A stretch of 64,000 bases of DNA, from positions 1-64,000 of the forward strand of contig JAJCXK010000083.1 of the NCBI GenBank assembly GCA_029263475.1, written 5' to 3'. This stretch comes from Candidatus Nitrosopumilus sp. (GTDB lineage: Archaea; Thermoproteota; Nitrososphaeria; Nitrososphaerales; Nitrosopumilaceae). Position numbers and translations under genes: made by a program. Each line of letters starts with the position of its first letter. Within the stretch, counting starts at the first letter, position 1. The notes under the pieces were generated by a model that saw only the letters and a list, made by a program, of their open reading frames with translations, ran no database searches and was not told where the DNA came from. Of the stretch, positions 33,675-43,678 are shown piece after piece.

Positions 33675-34916
33675 TTACCAGTTGTTTGAGTATTTTACTT
33701 GTTCAGCTGTGAGTTTATCTATCTTGACATCCATTGCACTTAGGGCATCAACTGCAACTTGTTTGTCTATTTCCTCTGGCACATCTATGATCTTATTTTC
33801 CATTTTACTGTGATTCTTTAGAATGTGTAGAACAGATAGAATTTGATTTGAAAATGACTGTGCCATAACCTCTGGAGGATGTCCTTCTGCTGCAACCAAG
33901 TTTGCAAGACGACCTTGTCCAATTAGGTAAACAATTTTCCCATTTTTCAAAGTACATTCATCAAGATTAGGCCTTACCTCTCTAACTGATTTTGAAGATT
34001 TTAGCAAAAATTCACTGTCAATTTCCACATCAAAGTGACCGACATTTCCCATGATTGCACCGTTTTTCATTTTTAAAATATGCTCTTTTCTGATAACGCT
34101 GGTCATTCCTGTACATGTAACAAACATGTCTCCCACTTTTGCAGCTTGCGACATTGGCATCACTTCAAATCCGTCCATGTGGGCTTCAAGACCTTTGACC
34201 GGATCTACTTCGGTGACAATTACCTTGGAGCCCATTCCATGAAATCTCGCTGCTACGCCGCGTCCGACCCAGCCATATCCTACTACAACAACACGTTTGG
34301 ATGCCATTAGCAAATTCATTGCTCGTAAATAGCCATCAATTGAACTCTGCCCTGTACCGTATCTGTTATCAAACATGTGCTTTGTCTGTGCTTCGTTAAC
34401 TAAGATTACTGGATAGCGCAGTTTGCCTTGATTTTCCACAGCTCTAATTCTGGTAACGCCTGCGGTGGTTTCTTCTGTGGCACCGAGAACCTCCATATCT
34501 TTGAATCTTTTGTCAAAGTGAGCCTTGATGTTCATATCCGCACCATCATCTGTTAGGATGCTTGGTTTGTGTTTCAGAACTTGATCAATACACCAGTCAT
34601 AGTCTTTGACGGACTGACCGTGCCATGAATAAACGTGAATTCCTTGAGATGCCAGATATGCTGCAATGTCATCTTGAGTTGTAAGTGGATTTCCGCCACA
34701 GCACGCGACAGTAGCACCCAATTCCTTGGCACCCATCAATAAAACAGATGTTTCCTTTGTAATGTGTAAACAAAATCCAAGAGTGATACCTTTGAGCGGC
34801 TTGGATTTTTTAAAGCGATTAATTGTATTGTCTAAAATTTGCATGTGAGATCTTGCCCATTCATAGGATATCTTTCCTTCCTTGATTAGTTTTGGACTAG
34901 AGTTTACTTTACTCAC
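33675..34916 (-). CDS. ahcY: S-adenosylhomocysteine hydrolase
   Basis: A 413-residue NAD-dependent enzyme that splits S-adenosylhomocysteine into adenosine and homocysteine. Motifs: CLHITKETSVLL, TDDGADMN, ETTAGV, NEAQTKHMFDNRYGTGQS, the NAD-binding VVVGYGWVGRGVAARF, MKNGAIMGNVGHFDVEID, and GRLANLVAAEGHP; the C-terminus ends with the expected YSNNW-type tail. It lies 37 nt upstream of metG on the same strand, linking methionine salvage and charging. Confidence 0.97.
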   Translation of the reverse strand: MSKVNSSPKLIKEGKISYEWARSHMQILDNTINRFKKSKPLKGITLGFCLHITKETSVLLMGAKELGATVACCGGNPLTTQDDIAAYLASQGIHVYSWHGQSVKDYDWCIDQVLKHKPSILTDDGADMNIKAHFDKRFKDMEVLGATEETTAGVTRIRAVENQGKLRYPVILVNEAQTKHMFDNRYGTGQSSIDGYLRAMNLLMASKRVVVVGYGWVGRGVAARFHGMGSKVIVTEVDPVKGLEAHMDGFEVMPMSQAAKVGDMFVTCTGMTSVIRKEHILKMKNGAIMGNVGHFDVEIDSEFLLKSSKSVREVRPNLDECTLKNGKIVYLIGQGRLANLVAAEGHPPEVMAQSFSNQILSVLHILKNHSKMENKIIDVPEEIDKQVAVDALSAMDVKIDKLTAEQVKYSNNW

Positions 34917-34991
34917 GAAAACTCGATAGTAATTAGACTATAAAGTCCTATCATGCGAATGTAAATAAATGACAAGAATATTAGAAAAAAT

Positions 34992-35294
34992 ATGACTTGG
35001 AAGAGAATTGCAGACAAAGGCGAAGTCGCAGTAGGAAAGGGTAAGGCTTTCAAAATAGACGGAAAGCAAGTCGCAGTTTTCAATCAAGACGGATATCACG
35101 CAATGGATGATCTATGTGTTCATCAAGACGGATCTATTGCCCCTGGTAAACTAGAAGGTGATATTGTAGAATGCCCGTTACATTTTTGGCATTATAACAT
35201 AAAGACTGGAGAGCTTGTAGACTACCTAAAGGAAGTCAAGCTTGAGACGTATCAAGTTCAAGCTAGAGATGATGGCATCTATATTGACATTTAG
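34992..35294 (+). CDS. Rieske [2Fe-2S] ferredoxin
   Basis: 100 residues, cytosolic. The two cluster ligand pairs are CVH (LCVHQDGSI, residues about 43-45) and CPLHFW (C-x2-H, residues about 62-65). No TM helix, so it is a soluble Rieske-type ferredoxin such as those feeding oxygenases or reductases. Divergent from ahcY. Its electron partner is not visible here. Confidence 0.93.
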   Translation: MTWKRIADKGEVAVGKGKAFKIDGKQVAVFNQDGYHAMDDLCVHQDGSIAPGKLEGDIVECPLHFWHYNIKTGELVDYLKEVKLETYQVQARDDGIYIDI

Positions 35295-35486
35295 ATATTA
35301 AAAAAACTGATAAATTTTTGGCATGGTTCTGAATGCTGTATACTAAGAAATTGAGTGTTTTTTTGAATACAGAATTAACAAAACCTAATTCCACCCGATA
35401 TTTTTTAAAACAAAAAATATCTAAAAGAAACACACTGAATTAAGTTGGACACAAGCTTTATTCACAGATAGACTGAAAATTATTCA

Positions 35487-36284
35487 TTGATCCAAGATGT
35501 CATACATGAAATTACAAATCAAAATTATTCTAAAATTACCAAAACAATCGAAAATTTCTTGATTAGTCAAATAGAAAAAACAAATTCTAAAGGTGTCATC
35601 TTGGGATTAAGTGGGGGTATAGATTCCGCAGTTTTAGCTTACATTTGTAAAAGAAAGCTAAAAGACAAGACATTTACGTTGATAATGCCTGACACTGAAA
35701 TTACACCCGAATCAGAAACTGAAGATGCGCTAAAAATGAGCATGTTGACAGGACTTGAACACAAACTAATTGACATAAATCCCATTATCGATGAATACGC
35801 CGTACATGTAGAATCAAATGACAAGGCCAATGGAAATTTGCGCGCAAGAGTTAGGACAAATATTTTGTACTACTATGCAAACTCCAAAAACTATCTTGTT
35901 TTAGGCTCTAGTGATAAAAGTGAGCATTTGATTGGCTATTTTACAAAATTTGGAGATGGGGCATCTGATATCACCCCTATGGTTTCTCTGTACAAACTTC
36001 AGGTGAGGGAAATTGCAAAATATTTGGGAGTGCCTGAAAATGTGATTTTAAAAAAGAGCAGTCCACATCTGTGGAAAGATCACGAGGCAGAAAAGGAATT
36101 GGGAATATCCTATGAGGAAATTGACCCTATTCTGCATTGTCTATTTGACAAGAAATTATCCGTAAATGATACGGAAAGAGTCACCGAAATTGACAAGTCA
36201 ATCATAGAAAAAGTCAGACAACTAAAAATGTCAAGTGAACATAAGAGATTGATGTCCCAGAAACCTGAAGGAGTTCAATCATGA
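35487..36284 (+). CDS. nadE: NAD+ synthase (ammonia-dependent)
   Basis: A 265-residue enzyme, GTP-independent ATP pyrophosphatase type: SGGIDSAVLAYI is the P-loop (about 41-52), followed by GNLRARVRTNILYYYAN, LGSSDKSEHLIGYFTKFGDGA and the K-S-S-P loop (KKSSPHLW). It lacks a glutaminase domain. The start is TTG at 35487, taken because it gives the normal length. Overlaps cysS by 4 nt (ATGA). Confidence 0.96.
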   Translation: MIQDVIHEITNQNYSKITKTIENFLISQIEKTNSKGVILGLSGGIDSAVLAYICKRKLKDKTFTLIMPDTEITPESETEDALKMSMLTGLEHKLIDINPIIDEYAVHVESNDKANGNLRARVRTNILYYYANSKNYLVLGSSDKSEHLIGYFTKFGDGASDITPMVSLYKLQVREIAKYLGVPENVILKKSSPHLWKDHEAEKELGISYEEIDPILHCLFDKKLSVNDTERVTEIDKSIIEKVRQLKMSSEHKRLMSQKPEGVQS

Positions 36285-37750
36285 AACTCCAAGACACATT
36301 ATCTAATTCTGAACAAGAATTGAACATTTCAAAAAATATAAAAATTTACCTTTGCGGGGTCACTGTTTATGACGAATCTCACATAGGACATGCCAGAACA
36401 ATAATAGTTTTTGATGTGCTGAGAAAATATTTGGAGGATAAGGGAGTGAGAATAAACATGATTCAGAATTTTACTGACGTCGATGATAAAATAATCAATC
36501 GTGCAAACAAAGAAAATACAACTGCAGATAAGATCAGTACAAAATACATTGAAAATTATTTTGATGATTTTGACAGACTAAATGTAAAACGTGCAACAAA
36601 CTATCCAAAGGCAACAGAACACATTGAAGATATAATTCAGTTCATAGAAAAATTGATTTCCAAAGAATCTGCATACGTTTCTAAAAATGGAGTGTATTTC
36701 TCTGTATCAAAATTTTCTGAATATGGAAAGCTTTCCAAAAAGAAAATCGATGAGCTTCAATCGGGTTCAAGAATTCAGGTTGATGAACAAAAAAATGATC
36801 CGTTGGATTTTGCAATATGGAAGTTTACAGATGCTGAGCCCTCATGGTCCAGCCCTTGGGGCAAGGGAAGGCCCGGATGGCATATTGAATGCTCTGCGAT
36901 GAGCGTAAAGTATTTGGGAGAAAATTTTGATATTCATGGAGGTGGAAGGGATCTAATCTTCCCTCATCATGAAAATGAAATTGCTCAATCCGAATCATGC
37001 ACAGGTACGCAATTTGCCAAAATTTGGATGCATGTGGGAATGGTTACGATAAACGGCGAAAAAATGTCGAAATCCATTGGAAATGTAAAGTCAATAAAGC
37101 ACGTTTTGGAGAATTGGGGTCCAAACGTAATTCGATTGTTTTGTCTATCCGGACACTATTCCAAACCCATTGATTATTCTGAAGATTTGCTAAAACAGGA
37201 TCTTATAAAATGGAATCAAATTAGATTGGTTTACTATGAATTAATGCAGATCAAATATTTTGAGCAGAAAATAGATGTTATTTCAGATATTGAAAAGCAG
37301 ATTTATGAAAAAAGAGAAACTGTGACCATCAAAGAAGTATGTAATAGAATTAGCGAAGAAAGGAAAAATTTTGATTTGGCGTTAGAACAAAACATGAATT
37401 CTCATTTGGCATTACAAGCATTCTATAAAATTATTTCATTTTGTTTAACTTCAGAACATGAAATGACCGAAGAAGCTGCAAAACAAATTCGTCCAGAAAT
37501 GAAACGAATGATGGATATTTTGGGATTAGTTTTACCTGAAATTATTCCAAATGAAATAATTAAAATTAATAATTTGGTTGAATCTAGAAATGAATTTAGA
37601 AACAAGGCTAAAGAAAATAAAAAATTCTATGAAGAAGCAGATAAAATTAGAGACCAATTGAATGAATTGGGAATTGAAACTAGCGACAGATTAACTAAAA
37701 CCGTTTGGATGTATAAAGAAAAAATTAAACAAACGTTAAAAATTAGTTAA
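36281..37750 (+). CDS. cysS: Cysteinyl-tRNA synthetase
   Basis: A 489-residue class I synthetase: [18 protein letters not shown] includes the zinc Cys and HIGH-like motif, [12 protein letters not shown] and [15 protein letters not shown] give the remaining zinc ligands, and EKMSKSIGN is the KMSKS loop. The C-terminal anticodon-binding helical region follows. Translationally coupled to nadE. Confidence 0.97.
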   Translation: MKLQDTLSNSEQELNISKNIKIYLCGVTVYDESHIGHARTIIVFDVLRKYLEDKGVRINMIQNFTDVDDKIINRANKENTTADKISTKYIENYFDDFDRLNVKRATNYPKATEHIEDIIQFIEKLISKESAYVSKNGVYFSVSKFSEYGKLSKKKIDELQSGSRIQVDEQKNDPLDFAIWKFTDAEPSWSSPWGKGRPGWHIECSAMSVKYLGENFDIHGGGRDLIFPHHENEIAQSESCTGTQFAKIWMHVGMVTINGEKMSKSIGNVKSIKHVLENWGPNVIRLFCLSGHYSKPIDYSEDLLKQDLIKWNQIRLVYYELMQIKYFEQKIDVISDIEKQIYEKRETVTIKEVCNRISEERKNFDLALEQNMNSHLALQAFYKIISFCLTSEHEMTEEAAKQIRPEMKRMMDILGLVLPEIIPNEIIKINNLVESRNEFRNKAKENKKFYEEADKIRDQLNELGIETSDRLTKTVWMYKEKIKQTLKIS

Positions 37751-37776
37751 CACTAATTTTCTTCATGCCTGAAAAG

Positions 37777-37804
37777 ATTAGGTAAATCTAATTAGGTAAA
37801 TCTA
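37777..37804. repeat. Perfect 14-bp tandem repeat downstream of cysS
   Basis: ATTAGGTAAATCTA occurs twice head-to-tail. Each unit is itself partly self-complementary (GATT-x-AATC), so the RNA could fold a hairpin near the 3' end of the nadE-cysS transcript. A related AGATTAGGTAAA occurs at about 49944 before the second TFB gene. Confidence 0.7.
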
Positions 37805-37836
37805 ATTTTCACAGTGTTTAATAGAATTGAAAAATT

Positions 37837-38130
37837 ATGTTACACATGAATGCATGGAATAAGTTTTGGCAATGGTATGAGAATAAAATACTGGGTAGCG
37901 TTGTACTGATTGCGATTATACAGTTCATTCAAGTTCCTCATATGGTATGGAATGCTGACATTATGTTGGAAGCTGGAATTGTATCAAGAGTTCATCCCGT
38001 GATTGATTGGTTCTTGTATGGTGTTGACCTGATAGAGATTATCTCAATTATCAACGTTGGGATGATAATGTTTAGTCTGATCAAGAAGAAAAGATCCGAG
38101 AAAAAACAAATCACTGCAAAATCTGAATGA
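37837..38130 (+). CDS. Small membrane protein, two TM helices
   Basis: 97 residues with TM segments at about 17-35 (ILGSVVLIAIIQFIQVPHMV) and about 65-85 (LIEIISIINVGMIMFSLI), a short lumenal loop and a Lys-rich cytoplasmic tail. Function unknown. Two nt from the end of the convergent MscS gene. Confidence 0.7.
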   Translation: MLHMNAWNKFWQWYENKILGSVVLIAIIQFIQVPHMVWNADIMLEAGIVSRVHPVIDWFLYGVDLIEIISIINVGMIMFSLIKKKRSEKKQITAKSE

Positions 38131-38131
38131 T

Positions 38132-38956
38132 TTAGTCTTTTGCTTTCCATATGACGCGTTGAGGGAAGGGAATTTCAATCCCAGATTTGTCCAAAGCACG
38201 CTTTACTGTGGTTAGAAGTATGGGTTGCGCCTGACTCCAATCATCTTTGGGGTGCCATACCAAAACCTGGATGTTTACGCTGGAATCTCCCAGCTCTTCT
38301 ACTCTGAATTCGGGTTCGGGAATGCTAAGAACAAATGGCATGGTAATCTGAATCTCTTTTTTTATTACAGATATTGCATTGTCAATATCATCCTTATAGG
38401 CAATTCCTACCATGATGTCTGCCCTTCTAACTGTTGAAGTACTAAGCGAGCGAATATTGGATGTAAAGAATTTTTCATTGGGAATTCTAATTACAGTGCC
38501 GTCAAATTTTCTCACTCTACTTGAAAACGTTGCAATATCCAGCAGGGTTCCGGATATTCCCATGTCTGGAATCTGTATTGTATCTCCATGTTTTACCGGC
38601 TTCTCAATCATTAAGAACAGTCCCGAGATCAAATTGGAGACCACCGACTGCGTTGCAAATCCTATCACAACTGCAAAAATTCCTCCGGCAACGGCCAAAC
38701 CAGAAAAGTCAATTCCCTGACTTGATGTGAATACAAAAAACGAAATAATGATTATTCCAAAGTAGATTAACTTACTGATATTTTGTGCAGTGTCTTTCGG
38801 TAACGTCGGTGCATAATATTTGTGAAATAATAGCTTTGCAATCTTGGCAATGATTGTGCCGATTGCCATTATTATTCCTCCTATTAGTAATGAAAGAACA
38901 GTCAGTTCTCCGATGATTTGCATTTGAGATAATCCCTGAAGAAATTCCAATACCAT
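38132..38956 (-). CDS. mscS: Small-conductance mechanosensitive channel (MscS family)
   Basis: 274 residues, about four TM helices, pore helix TM3 with AVAGGIFAVVIGFATQSVVSNLI, then the beta domain MIEKPVKHGDTI and the mixed C-terminal domain. Releases solutes on hypo-osmotic shock. Its start codon overlaps the stop of the upstream gene by one nt (TAATG), so the two are co-translated. Confidence 0.93.
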   Translation of the reverse strand: MVLEFLQGLSQMQIIGELTVLSLLIGGIIMAIGTIIAKIAKLLFHKYYAPTLPKDTAQNISKLIYFGIIIISFFVFTSSQGIDFSGLAVAGGIFAVVIGFATQSVVSNLISGLFLMIEKPVKHGDTIQIPDMGISGTLLDIATFSSRVRKFDGTVIRIPNEKFFTSNIRSLSTSTVRRADIMVGIAYKDDIDNAISVIKKEIQITMPFVLSIPEPEFRVEELGDSSVNIQVLVWHPKDDWSQAQPILLTTVKRALDKSGIEIPFPQRVIWKAKD

Positions 38957-39714
38957 TATTCTAGTCCCATCTCCATGCTATCTGTTACTGTGGTATCTTC
39001 CCATGTGGGAGACTGTGTCCACTCCGTATTGAGCAAATCTGTTTTAATATCTGCAATACTTACGGCCGCTCTTTTTTTCAATACAACTTTAATGCCATCA
39101 ATTGCTGTTTTGGAATTCTCATAATATAGAAAATTATCCGTTATTGGAAAGATTACTTTGTTGATATTTTGCCCGTTCTTCAAAGTGTTTTCAATGACAA
39201 TCTTCATGACGCCTTCAACATATGGTGTTGAATCACTGTAATCCGTAGCAAGGGTCACTTCTGCATACTTGCATAAGATTCCAGTATCTGGTGAGCCTGA
39301 AAGGCCAAATCTTGAATTCAGCGGATTGCAGGTAACCCAATCAAGGGATTCCCTGTCAGAATCATGAATCATGAAAATTCCAATCTCTATTGGACAGTGA
39401 ACAAAGATGCTTGCGGCGGAATCATGACTCAGATAGATCTCCTTATCAAATTTTAGGAACATGTGCCCTGTTCTTCTGGCGGGGTGATTTAGAGGTCTTA
39501 TCGGAGCTATCTCGATCTTGATATTGTTTGATTTCTTGGGGATGATCTTTTCAACAACTCCTCCCTCTGAATTTCTTCTAAAGTATGAAAATGCGCTATC
39601 GCCTATTTTTTCTATTTTGATAACAGTATCGGGTAGGAAAAGATCTAGATTTTCATTGATCTCATATATGCCATAATTGGAAAAATTAGGCTCTAAAGCA
39701 TCATCACTAATCAT
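38956..39714 (-). CDS. Hypothetical protein coupled to MscS
   Basis: 252 residues, no TM, beta-rich in its middle (NIKIEIAPIRPLNHPARRTGHMFLKF, then IFVHCPIEIGIFMI). It looks like a DUF432-type archaeal protein (inference from MscS coupling and composition). The one-nt TAATG overlap with mscS suggests it regulates or accompanies the channel. Confidence 0.65.
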   Translation of the reverse strand: MISDDALEPNFSNYGIYEINENLDLFLPDTVIKIEKIGDSAFSYFRRNSEGGVVEKIIPKKSNNIKIEIAPIRPLNHPARRTGHMFLKFDKEIYLSHDSAASIFVHCPIEIGIFMIHDSDRESLDWVTCNPLNSRFGLSGSPDTGILCKYAEVTLATDYSDSTPYVEGVMKIVIENTLKNGQNINKVIFPITDNFLYYENSKTAIDGIKVVLKKRAAVSIADIKTDLLNTEWTQSPTWEDTTVTDSMEMGLE

Positions 39715-39776
39715 TTCACTATGTTGCTTAAAATCTAGAATTTATTCGCTATCATTGACCAAAATCAAATACATGT

Positions 39777-40934
39777 TCAAAAGAAATCTGAAAGTACCTT
39801 TTGCCTCATTAATCTCAGAATGTTTCCATGGGCAAGCCATTCTGATTTACTGATACTCATTTTACTTGAAGCCAACGATAAAGCAGAATCAAAATCATCC
39901 GAAATTATTGGATTTTGTTTTACTGCCTCGCGTATTCCTTCACGAACTTGCCATACTCCAACTGGAATTGCGTATTCGGGACGAATTTCTCGTAAAATCA
40001 CGACGCCTGCTTGGGTTTTTGTTTTAGACAGATATTCTAAGACTCCCAATTTAGCAGCAAAGTATGCGCCGGCTATAGCCGGTGGATGATTAATCCCGCG
40101 TGCATCCTCAGAATCAGAACCAAATCCCAATATTCCGTTTGAATACCACGCTTCAATCATCTCATAGACCCATCTATGCGGAAATAAAACAACTGTGAAA
40201 ACATTTCCAAGATGAGCATAAAAAAACACCTTGCAAGAATCAATCAGACTATAATCTAAAATTTCATCTGTAAGTGATTTACAAATGATGTCATCCGTTG
40301 CAGTTATGCTCCATTTGGTCGGAACCAGTTTTCTTTTTTGTCCCAACATTCCTATGCTAAAACATTTCTGAATTTTTGAAATCTCAATTCCTGAATTGTA
40401 TAAATTCAAAACCGCATCATGGGCTTTCAGGTCTTTATCATAGTATGTTTTTTCAATTGGTTTGACGGAAGTTGTTCCTGAAAACTTTACTGATTTTATT
40501 TCTCCAATGGGACCAAAAGGTGCGCTTTCACCATCAAGAGATATGTTTGAAGATGGGGATTTTTTAAATGTTAAATCTGTATCAATGGGTTTTGATGACA
40601 TGGCTACTTCTTGCAAGTTTTCAATGTAGCGTCCTTTCGTCTGTTCAATTGGAATTTTTTGTATACCTCTAACCATATTCAATCTAAAGTTTACGATGTC
40701 TTCTAGGGATTTGCCTCTCCATTTCTCGGGACTGTCTAGCAAACTTGTATCGCCGTGTGTTGGAGGGACCATGGGTCCGACAAATACTTTGGGATAATTG
40801 TAAGAGCCTACAAATACCGATGGCGGACTAGCACCGCTTATAGAATCTGAAGAAAATAAATTTCCATGCTTGGAAAGTGCTTCATGCCATCTGCCCAAAA
40901 TTTCACGTCTAATCTCCTGAGATCCTATGGGCAT
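39777..40934 (-). CDS. nreA: Archaeal DNA repair protein NreA
   Basis: 385 residues of the Nre family: CxxC is not present but the family blocks SVFVGSYNYPKVFVGPM, GDTSLLDSPEKWRGKS, TARDDIICKSL-like TATDDIICKSLT, and RIVLREIRPEYAIPVGVWQVRE-type VGVWQVREGIREA are clear. The extreme C-terminus ends QKVLSDFF, a PCNA-interacting (PIP) box, which is the known way NreA binds PCNA in repair of DNA damage. Start at MPIGSQEIRREIL. Confidence 0.9.
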   Translation of the reverse strand: MPIGSQEIRREILGRWHEALSKHGNLFSSDSISGASPPSVFVGSYNYPKVFVGPMVPPTHGDTSLLDSPEKWRGKSLEDIVNFRLNMVRGIQKIPIEQTKGRYIENLQEVAMSSKPIDTDLTFKKSPSSNISLDGESAPFGPIGEIKSVKFSGTTSVKPIEKTYYDKDLKAHDAVLNLYNSGIEISKIQKCFSIGMLGQKRKLVPTKWSITATDDIICKSLTDEILDYSLIDSCKVFFYAHLGNVFTVVLFPHRWVYEMIEAWYSNGILGFGSDSEDARGINHPPAIAGAYFAAKLGVLEYLSKTKTQAGVVILREIRPEYAIPVGVWQVREGIREAVKQNPIISDDFDSALSLASSKMSISKSEWLAHGNILRLMRQKVLSDFF

Positions 40935-41031
40935 GTAATTTGTGCCTGAAATATGTCTATTAACTTGTCTTATTTGAAATTTAATGACTGATCACCGTAT
41001 GATGTTTAAGAGATAATTTGAAATCCATCCC

Positions 41032-41967
41032 ATGTCGGTAAGTCGAATTGTTTCATTTTTGCCTAGTGCTACGGAATTGCTTTATGAATTTGGAGTTCAA
41101 GATAATCTGTATGGGGTTACACATGAATGCAAATATCCACATGATGCAGTTTTAAAACCTCAGGTAATTAGTTCGGTAATCCACTCTGATGAGTTAACTA
41201 GTAAGGAAATTGATACTGTTGTTTGTAAATTGCTAAAAGATGGAAAAGATATTTTTGAATTAGATGAGAATAATCTCAAATATGCAAACCCAGACCTGAT
41301 TATTTCACAAGATACATGCGAAGTGTGTGCTGCATATACAAATCAGGTAAACAAGGCGATTGGAATTCTTAAAAGTAAACCCATCTTGCATTCAATGGAT
41401 CCGCACAATCTGAAAGAAATTCTGGATTCTGTTATTGAATTGGGAAATATCCTGCAAAAAGATGTAAAAGCAAATCAAATCGTGGATTCACTTGAAAAAA
41501 GAATTAACAACATCAAAGAAAAACAAAATGAGAAAAATGTCGACGTTCTTGCCATTGAATGGATTGAGCCATTTTTCACTGCAGGTCACTGGGTTCCAGA
41601 AATGATAGATATTGCGGGAGGGAAAAACATGATAAGTAAAACAGGAGAACATTCAAGGCGATTAACCCTGGATGAAATCATCAAGTCAAATCCCGATATT
41701 ATCATCTTCATGCCATGTGGATTTGATGTATTTAGAACAGTTTCAGAATATAAAAAAATTCTGAAAAATGATAAAAATTGGAATTTGCTAAATGCTGTTA
41801 AAAATAATCGTGTTTATGCCGTTGATGCAAATTCGTTTTTTAGCAAACCCAGCATACGCACCGTATATGGAATTGAAATCATTGCAAAAATAATTCAGCC
41901 TGAAAACTTTACTAATTTAGTAGTTCCAGACAAATCATTTGTCAAAATAGACATGATGCCCGTGTGA
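41032..41967 (+). CDS. Cobalamin-binding protein, BtuF-like, without signal peptide
   Basis: A 311-residue type III periplasmic-binding fold: RIVSFLPSATELLYEFG, YGVTHECKYPHDA, NPDLIISQDTCEVCAAY, a long linker helix (about 140-170), and VLAIEWIEPFFTAGHWVPEMI. The family usually feeds a BtuCD importer, but no signal peptide or ABC partner is seen, so a cytosolic role with corrinoids or another ligand is possible. The mutase in this window needs B12. Confidence 0.8.
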   Translation: MSVSRIVSFLPSATELLYEFGVQDNLYGVTHECKYPHDAVLKPQVISSVIHSDELTSKEIDTVVCKLLKDGKDIFELDENNLKYANPDLIISQDTCEVCAAYTNQVNKAIGILKSKPILHSMDPHNLKEILDSVIELGNILQKDVKANQIVDSLEKRINNIKEKQNEKNVDVLAIEWIEPFFTAGHWVPEMIDIAGGKNMISKTGEHSRRLTLDEIIKSNPDIIIFMPCGFDVFRTVSEYKKILKNDKNWNLLNAVKNNRVYAVDANSFFSKPSIRTVYGIEIIAKIIQPENFTNLVVPDKSFVKIDMMPV

Positions 41968-42230
41968 TGTTTAAATATTTTCTACACCCTGGAATTTTTT
42001 CTAAACTGTACTTACATGTGATCATAATGTGAAATAGTAACAGGTGTCAGTAGGATGTACTGTTCGTTGGAAAATTACGCTAATTTAGTAAATCAAAAAA
42101 ATATATTTTAGATTTAGTACCTGTAACAAAATCAGATAAAATTCACAAATTGAAAATAATATTTTTTCAAAGATATATTTGAAGATTAATTTATTTTGCT
42201 ATCTTCATAATCACAAGTAACATTCTAAAA

Positions 42231-42602
42231 TTAATGTTGAAATTCAAGAATTTGAAGATTTTCTATTTTATCTAGTGTTTGATTAATTTCTTTAATTGCC
42301 CATTTTATGTCTGAAAAATCATTTTCAGATAGTGTTCCTTTCCATTTTTCTAAAACACTGTTTGTAATTTCTGAACAATTGTATATTAAATTCCAATAAG
42401 GATGATGTTCAGCTGTTGTGTATGCAAGCTCTGTTACATCATTAAGGCCATTTTGTGCTCTGGACAATGAAGTAATTTTCTCACCAAATATTTTGATTAT
42501 GTCATTTTCAAGATCTTTTTCTATTTTTAGAGGAACATTTTGCATCTCATATTTTTTTGCCAACTCTAATAAATCGTGATAAAAATTTTCAAAATCTGCC
42601 AT
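42231..42602 (-). CDS. Hypothetical helical protein coupled to CoA-binding protein
   Basis: 123 residues from MADFENFYHDLLELAKKYE; the upstream part of the frame overlaps the CoA-binding gene. Mostly helical (about four helices), no recognised motif. Its ATG overlaps the stop of the upstream gene (TAATG), so they form an operon. Confidence 0.65.
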   Translation of the reverse strand: MADFENFYHDLLELAKKYEMQNVPLKIEKDLENDIIKIFGEKITSLSRAQNGLNDVTELAYTTAEHHPYWNLIYNCSEITNSVLEKWKGTLSENDFSDIKWAIKEINQTLDKIENLQILEFQH

Positions 42603-43012
42603 TATGACAATCTCTGATGCTCTGCCAGCATGCATCTGTTAAAAATTATTTTAATTCCAGCTTTTTTTGCCAACTCTTCAGCTTCTGAATTATGAATTCC
42701 TTCTTGAAGCCAAATGACTTTTGGTTTTATTTTAATTGCTTCTTGGATGAATGGCAACACCTGATCCGATGGCCTAAAGATATTGACGACATCGATGTCA
42801 TCAGTAATTTCGGAAACAGAATTGTAAGATCTTTTACCAAGAATTTCATTTGAAGTGGGATTGATAGGGGTGATGCTATATCCCTGCTCGGAGAGGTATT
42901 TGGGCACGTAATGTGCAGCTTTTGAGGAATTTTTAGACATGCCAATTACGGCTAATTTTTTGAAAGCAAGTATTTCACGGATTTCCTCGTCAGATGTGGG
43001 ATCTTCTTCCAT
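42602..43012 (-). CDS. CoA-binding domain protein (YccU type)
   Basis: 136 residues: KLAVIGMSKNSSKAAHYVPK is the Rossmann first motif of the CoA-binding family, then YSITPINPTSNEILGKRSYN, DVVNIFRPSDQVLP, VIWLQEGIHN and the end IIFNRCMLAEHQRL. Likely binds CoA or acyl-CoA; catalytic role unknown. It is the first gene of a two-gene operon. Confidence 0.92.
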   Translation of the reverse strand: MEEDPTSDEEIREILAFKKLAVIGMSKNSSKAAHYVPKYLSEQGYSITPINPTSNEILGKRSYNSVSEITDDIDVVNIFRPSDQVLPFIQEAIKIKPKVIWLQEGIHNSEAEELAKKAGIKIIFNRCMLAEHQRLS

Positions 43013-43095
43013 GATGAATTACAAATTATACGGAATATAATTTTAATTTTTTAACTAATCAAAGAATATTTTAATTGTATTAATCACAATAAATT

Positions 43096-43602
43096 ATGGA
43101 TTCAGAGCCTAAAGATATCGTTGTTCTTGGTGCAATAAAACATGGAATTAAGAAATTTGATAAAATACAAAAAATGACCCAGATTGAACCTGAGGAATTA
43201 AATTCAATTTTAGAGCAGCTTGAGAATAGGGGTTTCATTAGAACTGAGGAAAAGAAGGGATGGTTGGGAACAAAAATAGAGATAACTGCTACAGACAAAG
43301 GATCCCAAGAGGTAGATCAACGGGTTCATGAATTACAAGATAAATGGAATCAAATGTCTGTTTTATACAAAACAGGTGATAAAGACAAATTAAAACAAGA
43401 AATGGATAACAACAAATCCATACTTCCAACAATGATGTTTTTTGGAGTGATGGATATGATGATGTTTTCAATGATGTTTAGTATGATGGCCATCCCGATG
43501 TCAGATTACGTTTCATCTGAAAATATGCCTAATGCTGCTGATGGCGGAGATGCTGATGGCGGAGATGCTGATGGCGGATTTGATTTTGATATTGGTTTTT
43601 AA
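43096..43602 (+). CDS. Winged-helix protein with Met-rich and Asp/Gly-repeat tail
   Basis: 168 residues. The N-terminal 80 residues resemble a winged helix (IVVLGAIKHGIKKFDKIQKM, LNSILEQLENRGFIRTEEKK, wing GWLGTKIEITATDKG). A central hydrophobic, Met-rich segment (MMFFGVMDMMMFSMMFSMM) could insert in membrane. The C-terminus has three DADGG-like repeats (ADGGDADGG) before FDFDIGF. Possibly a membrane-tethered regulator; function unknown. Confidence 0.65.
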   Translation: MDSEPKDIVVLGAIKHGIKKFDKIQKMTQIEPEELNSILEQLENRGFIRTEEKKGWLGTKIEITATDKGSQEVDQRVHELQDKWNQMSVLYKTGDKDKLKQEMDNNKSILPTMMFFGVMDMMMFSMMFSMMAIPMSDYVSSENMPNAADGGDADGGDADGGFDFDIGF

Positions 43603-43678
43603 AATTTTGATTAAAAAACACCTGTAAAAATTATATAATTGGTTTTAAAATTTATTCCAATGATCTGATTTGGTATCT

